Below are positions 59,705 through 64,000 of a stretch of 64,000 bases of DNA, piece after piece. Position numbers and translations under genes: made by a program. Origin of the DNA: Sphagnum magellanicum. Its lineage: Eukaryota > Streptophyta > Sphagnopsida > Sphagnales > Sphagnaceae. The stretch lies in the NCBI GenBank assembly GCA_021904315.1, contig CM038914.1, positions 22,617,065-22,681,064 on the forward strand, read 5' to 3'. Each line of letters starts with the position of its first letter. Position 1 is the first letter of the stretch. The notes beneath the pieces are model-generated. The model worked only from the letters and a program-made list of their open reading frames with translations. It searched no databases and was not told the DNA's origin.

Positions 59705-61234
59705 ATGGTGGGATTTGTAGTTTTGAAGAGGTACTGCAGTGATCTGATGACATGCCTCTTGGCACTTTCTGGGGCAGGTGGTGGTTCGGTGGATGCAGGA
59801 GATGGGGTCACCTCAGTTCCACACCTAAATGAACACCAATTCCCTGCATGGAGCACAGTGCTGTTGCTTGCCATGATGGAGCTTGAAATGCTTCACAGGC
59901 TGTATGATGCAGCCATGTTTTCAGCTATAGCACCTTGGCATGGATGCATCTAGCAAGCTATCTTGTTGGTTTGATGTAAGTTCACATTACTTGTGACTTG
60001 TTTCATCAATCTGCCATATGATCAACACCAATTTTCATGTGCAATATCTGCTCCTAAGGGGTGTTTACATGTGCCCTAGAAGTGTAAATATTTCTCAATG
60101 AATTCTGCACTCATACCTACTTGAAAACCCTTGGAAAAAAAAGTGATCTGTACTGAAATTAGCCACATCACTGCCTACTTGTTTAACATCAACAGAGTGA
60201 AATGTGCTGATAGTTTAATGGGTGGCATGCAGTTTCTACCCTGCAGCATCAATGATGCTGTTTACCCAGCACTCCCAAGACAAGCAATATGTCAGTGCAC
60301 TACAGACAATTGTGCTACAAAGACTTGCACTGCCCTGCCTCCACCATTCATTGCCATCAGTGTTGAACACTCAGATTTCCTTGTTGGAGTACATGAAGTC
60401 TACAAGGGGCTTGCAATGGTTTCAGTGGGTTGGGTTGGCTGTGTTCTTCTTGGGCTGGACTCAGCAGTATCAGTGCCATATGCTGCTAGTGAGTGTTTAC
60501 TCACTTTTGCTATTCCCATTGTATCTCCTCAGCATCTTATGTCTTTGCTTCCTCATGGGTTCTCCACACTAATCAGACTTGCATCAGCATCATCCAAAAC
60601 ACCTCTCACTGTTGCAAAATAGTATCTCATACTCTCCAATACCCACATGTTGTTTAGATTGATGCTGTGCACAGAAACATGGGAATCTCGTCTGGTTGGG
60701 AGAAACCAAAAGGCCTATCATCTCATGGTTAACCTTCGTTTTGTAATAGGCTTCACTATGCTCAAAGAAAACACATACAGGTACTCATGGCATTGCAAAA
60801 CCGTTCTTACAAGACAAACAGAAGGCAGATACATATGAAATACCTCGGGGCAGCTGGTTTGAGTGGGTGTCATGTGCACATTATCTGGCAGAGTTTGTAA
60901 GTTCTCTTGACTCTGTCTAAAGAACTGGGTAGTAAGCAAGTTTCTGTAACAGAAGGCATTACATGTCTCTATTCATGTGCTCCTAATATTCTCTCTGCAA
61001 CAACAGTTTTTGTGTCGCTGCATCTCTTCTTTGCTTGATCTGTTCAATGTGGCCTTACAGTAAAGCTGTCGGAATCCCAAGATCTAGTGATGACCTTTAT
61101 TTCCTGTTACATTGTGCCACTTCCTGAGTTTGCAAGATCTTTCTCTTTTCTGCAATTATCCATGTGTATTGTATGCAGGATTTGTCATTGGCTGTGGTGG
61201 CACCAATCTAAACATCCGGTTCCTCTTTGCCTGG
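59705..61234 (+). pseudogene. Polyprenol-reductase-like (SRD5A3 family) gene, broken
   Basis: Four exon-like blocks on the plus strand match plant polyprenol reductase, the ER membrane enzyme that reduces polyprenol to dolichol for N-glycosylation. Block 1, to the donor at 59976: LLLAMMELEMLHRLYDAAMF, then, after a one-base frame change near 59,935, WMHLASYLVGLM. Block 2, about 60247-60488: GLQWFQWVGLAVFFLGWTQQ followed by YQCHMLL. Block 3, about 60781-60896: DKQKADTYEIPRGSWFEWV followed by SCAHYLAEF, with another frame change near its start. Block 4, 61179-61234: FVIGCGGTNLNIRFLFAW. The N-terminal part and the last exon (ETHRWY-type C-terminus) were not found. Good splice signals survive, so decay is fairly recent, unless the frame changes are sequence errors. 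Confidence 0.7.
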
Positions 61235-61557
61235 GTCTGTATGTTCCTTTTCCTTTTATCATTTTAAGACTTAATGCTTTTGGTGAATGCTTTTTCCCAA
61301 TAAACTGTCTTCAATTTGCTCAAGATCATGTATGCTAGTTGGTGGTTGATTTTGGTGTTTGCAAGTGGACAATCTATCATCTACGGCTTTAGAAATGACA
61401 TGTATGGTACAAGACAAAGTTTGAGGATTATTGACAATCTCAGAGAGCTATGATCCCTTACATTTTCTAAAGAGAACGTAAACTACATGTATGAGCCATT
61501 TAGGTATGTGAAACCCACAACACACAAGTATAAGACAAGTAAAGTGCCATCATGTCA
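61235..61557. other. No gene recognised
   Basis: Expected position of the missing last exon of the reductase. No ETHRWY-like peptide was found in the readable frames. Confidence 0.4.
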
Positions 61558-61635
61558 GTGACATTGTAAAGGAACAATGAGGAGTGACATTGTAAAGGGA
61601 CAATGAGGAGTAACATTGTAAAGGGACAATGAGGA
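61558..61635. repeat. 26-bp tandem repeat, three units
   Basis: Three copies of GTGACATTGTAAAGGGACAA plus six bases (TGAGGA), with one or two differences each. Confidence 0.9.
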
Positions 61636-62555
61636 GGGACAGGTTGATGGGTAACTTCTATAACTCTAACAGGTTGGAGAGTTCCTTTTGGATTGTGTAA
61701 TTTATTGTTCCTACGACATCATTACAACGTCAATGAACAAATTTTTTTCAACCCAATGAGAGACCAAAATATACAAAGGAAAAAATGTGAGAATGTTTTA
61801 TGTTATTTGAAAATGCAATCGTAACCCCACATATAAGAAAGGTAGCTTTTAATTATCATGTACACATAGTGTGAATTGAAAGCAATATTCATCCCAATAT
61901 CAAGGAATGTTTTACTTGTCCACAATAGAACTTTTGATGGTAGACTATGCTGTGATTTGGAGTCTCAAGTTTACATGGAATGGTTGTCACAATTTAATGA
62001 TTGCAATATGTACTTCCACTAATAACATGTGTTCCATATTATTTCATCCATAGAGGTTGGATTTAATCGTCAAAAATAGATTTGATCCTTGGAAATTCAA
62101 TTTGCACATTCATCTATTCTAATTCATTTTAGTTGGCTTAAATTTGGTCCACTACAATTATCACATTTGTTACCATGAAATTCAAATTTTTAAAATTCAT
62201 CTAGAAATTCACATTCATCCACAAATCTTGAAAATGCCTTCAATTTTTTTGATGGAAGTTAATCCTTCAAAAAAAATGTTCCAAGTATTGTTTGCATTAA
62301 CATTTAAGTGCATTTTGCTAGGGCCATTTCATCCATTGAAATTCATTAATTTTGTTCAATCATATGAAAAGAATAATTATTATTTAATCTATTTTCCAAT
62401 TTCATTGGTTGTTTTTCATTTCATTTATTTGGATGAATTTTCATTGATTTATAATTCATCCCAATATAGGGTTTGAAGCTATTCTAGAACCGTAACTTCT
62501 GGAACTTGCATGCAAACTCTATTGCAACAAATTAGTCCAAAAGTTTCATGTGCTT
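61636..62555. other. No gene recognised
   Basis: AT-rich. The 110-codon plus-strand frame at 62144-62476 is Phe/Ile/His-rich and recognised by no family. Many ATTCA and TTCAT words near 62,050-62,460. Confidence 0.4.
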
Positions 62556-62655
62556 GCAAGCTCTATTTAAACTAATTTTCATGAGATTGTGAAGTTTGTT
62601 GCAATGCAAGCTCTATTTAAACTAATTTTCATGAGATTGTGAACTTTGTTGCAAT
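62556..62655. repeat. 50-bp tandem duplication
   Basis: Two 50-bp units beginning GCAAGCTCTATTTAAACTAA, almost identical. Confidence 0.9.
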
Positions 62656-64000
62656 GAAGTCCTAGAGTTTTGCATGTTTGCTTTATGCAAAAGTTGAATG
62701 TTTGTAACCAAAATTATTGTTTGGCAAATATGAAGCGTTAATTTTCTAAAAACTTTTGGTAGTTCAAGGTAACCTCACCCCCTTTTAATGTCAACATGTG
62801 TCTTTTTTACTAAAACATGTTTTAAAATTATGTACCATAGAATGAAAAGATCATAAAATAGATAGAAAAAATAATTTGTCCATTGAGTTTATAATAAGTT
62901 GAACACAAAATTTGAAAAAAAGTAACATAATAATTTGTATGTAACATGTATGTTTGAAATTGATAAACCTATTAATGGTGTTCAAATGTACTTCTACATT
63001 TCTAATATATTGTGATTAAAATATTTAAAAGTTGAAAGTCCACAATTACATTTTAAAGCACATCATTCACTTTCGCTTCCATTTGAAGAATTACAAAATA
63101 ATTTGAACAACCATGTCATGTGTGTTAATTTAATTATTAAGTTAGGTCCCAAATAGTTAAGGATAAATTGGGTTAGTTGAGTTGATTAATTATATTTTGA
63201 ACCAATTGAAGTGTGAACAAGGTTCGAAATAATTTTTCATAAGATATAATCTCAAGTTGTGTGATCCCAAATCACTTTTGGTGATTTGAAATTCCAAAGC
63301 ATAACTTTTTGCTTTGCAATTTTTTTATGTTTATGTAAGTGTTGTTGTTGTTATTTTATGCTTTGGGTTTGGATTCATGTGTTGTTACAAACGAGTTTTA
63401 TTTTGAATCACCAAAAAGTTTAGATGTGGTGTACCATTTAGGGTATTTTTATGTTATGTGTTATATGTGTGATGACAACGATAGTTGTAAACGCCAACAT
63501 AGGAACGCACAACAACCATGAATGAATTTAAAATCACAAATGAAATATTAGAATTGCCATAAAACCAAGTAGGATAATAATAATAGAGAAATATTTTTAA
63601 AATATGAACACATTGAAAAAACTCAAAAAGAATGTGCATGGAAAATAAAGGGGATGACAACAAATTCAAACAACTTATTCATTATCTACCATTCTTTTCT
63701 ACTAGTTTATTGACTAATTGTTAATACAATATTTTAAGGCATCAACATAATTTTTCATCATAATTTTTTGGTTCCAAAAAAAATTAACCAAAACATAAAT
63801 GGACCTTAACTTGGTGTTACAATATTTACAACCATAACATATATTCATCTAAAAGAAGCAAAATCACACATTGTCATAAAACTTTCATATAATTGCCCAA
63901 TATGTTTTAACATGAGATTTGTATTCATGAAGCACCAAAAAAATAAATAAAAATTTCAAAATATGAAGATAAATTTTTCCTGCATTTTTGTCAATTAACA
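62656..64000. other. No gene recognised
   Basis: AT-rich, only short open frames, to the window end. Confidence 0.4.

Noticed and set aside
1-64000. CRISPR arrays, bacterial operons, rRNA or organelle inserts
   Set aside because: No regular spacer arrays, Shine-Dalgarno-linked gene chains, rRNA cores or organelle gene sequences were seen.

Overview
The window looks like nuclear DNA of a land plant, probably a non-seed lineage (moss, lycophyte or fern). The land-plant assignment rests on a ten-exon SBT2-type subtilase, a hybrid arabinogalactan/extensin-like wall protein, a methyl-CpG-binding domain fragment, a polyprenol-reductase-like gene and several TTTAGGG telomere-type runs. The non-seed placement is only inference, from LINE protein motifs and overall gene style. 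Introns are everywhere, the sequence is AT-rich and gene density is low. No bacterial operon, organelle gene, tRNA, rRNA or CRISPR array was seen.

Layout. 1-2 kb: a 68-bp tandem repeat and a minus-strand gene for a secreted Ser/Pro/Tyr-repeat wall protein (1251-1844). 2-32 kb: accessory DNA, mostly transposon fossils. These include a dispersed plus-strand LINE (5.2-8.6 kb), a 5'-truncated minus-strand LINE (20.0-21.9 kb), a minus-strand hAT transposase (27.7-29.7 kb), several terminal-inverted-repeat candidates, and many islands built from one short word plus its reverse complement. 32-47 kb is the gene-rich core. It holds a decayed subtilase copy on the plus strand (33.3-35.3 kb), an apparently intact four-exon plus-strand gene of about 787 codons (37.9-41.0 kb), and an apparently intact ten-exon SBT2 subtilase of 870 residues on the minus strand (46.9-41.8 kb). 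47-57 kb: repeats and unassigned DNA. 57-61 kb: a minus-strand MBD-type gene or gene remnant beside a plus-strand frameshifted polyprenol-reductase-like remnant. 61-64 kb: AT-rich DNA with short tandem duplications.

The genes do not form one pathway. The subtilase and the repeat protein would both act in the secretory pathway or cell wall. The 787-aa protein carries a KEN box and has G2/M-type promoter words, so it may be a mitotic protein. The main new pattern is a dispersed repeat family of about 300 bp. It has an AGCCAAATTTGGCT palindromic core, an A-rich tail in the better-preserved copies, and at least thirteen copies or fragments here. One copy interrupts one unit of a local tandem duplication, and the other unit preserves the empty site.
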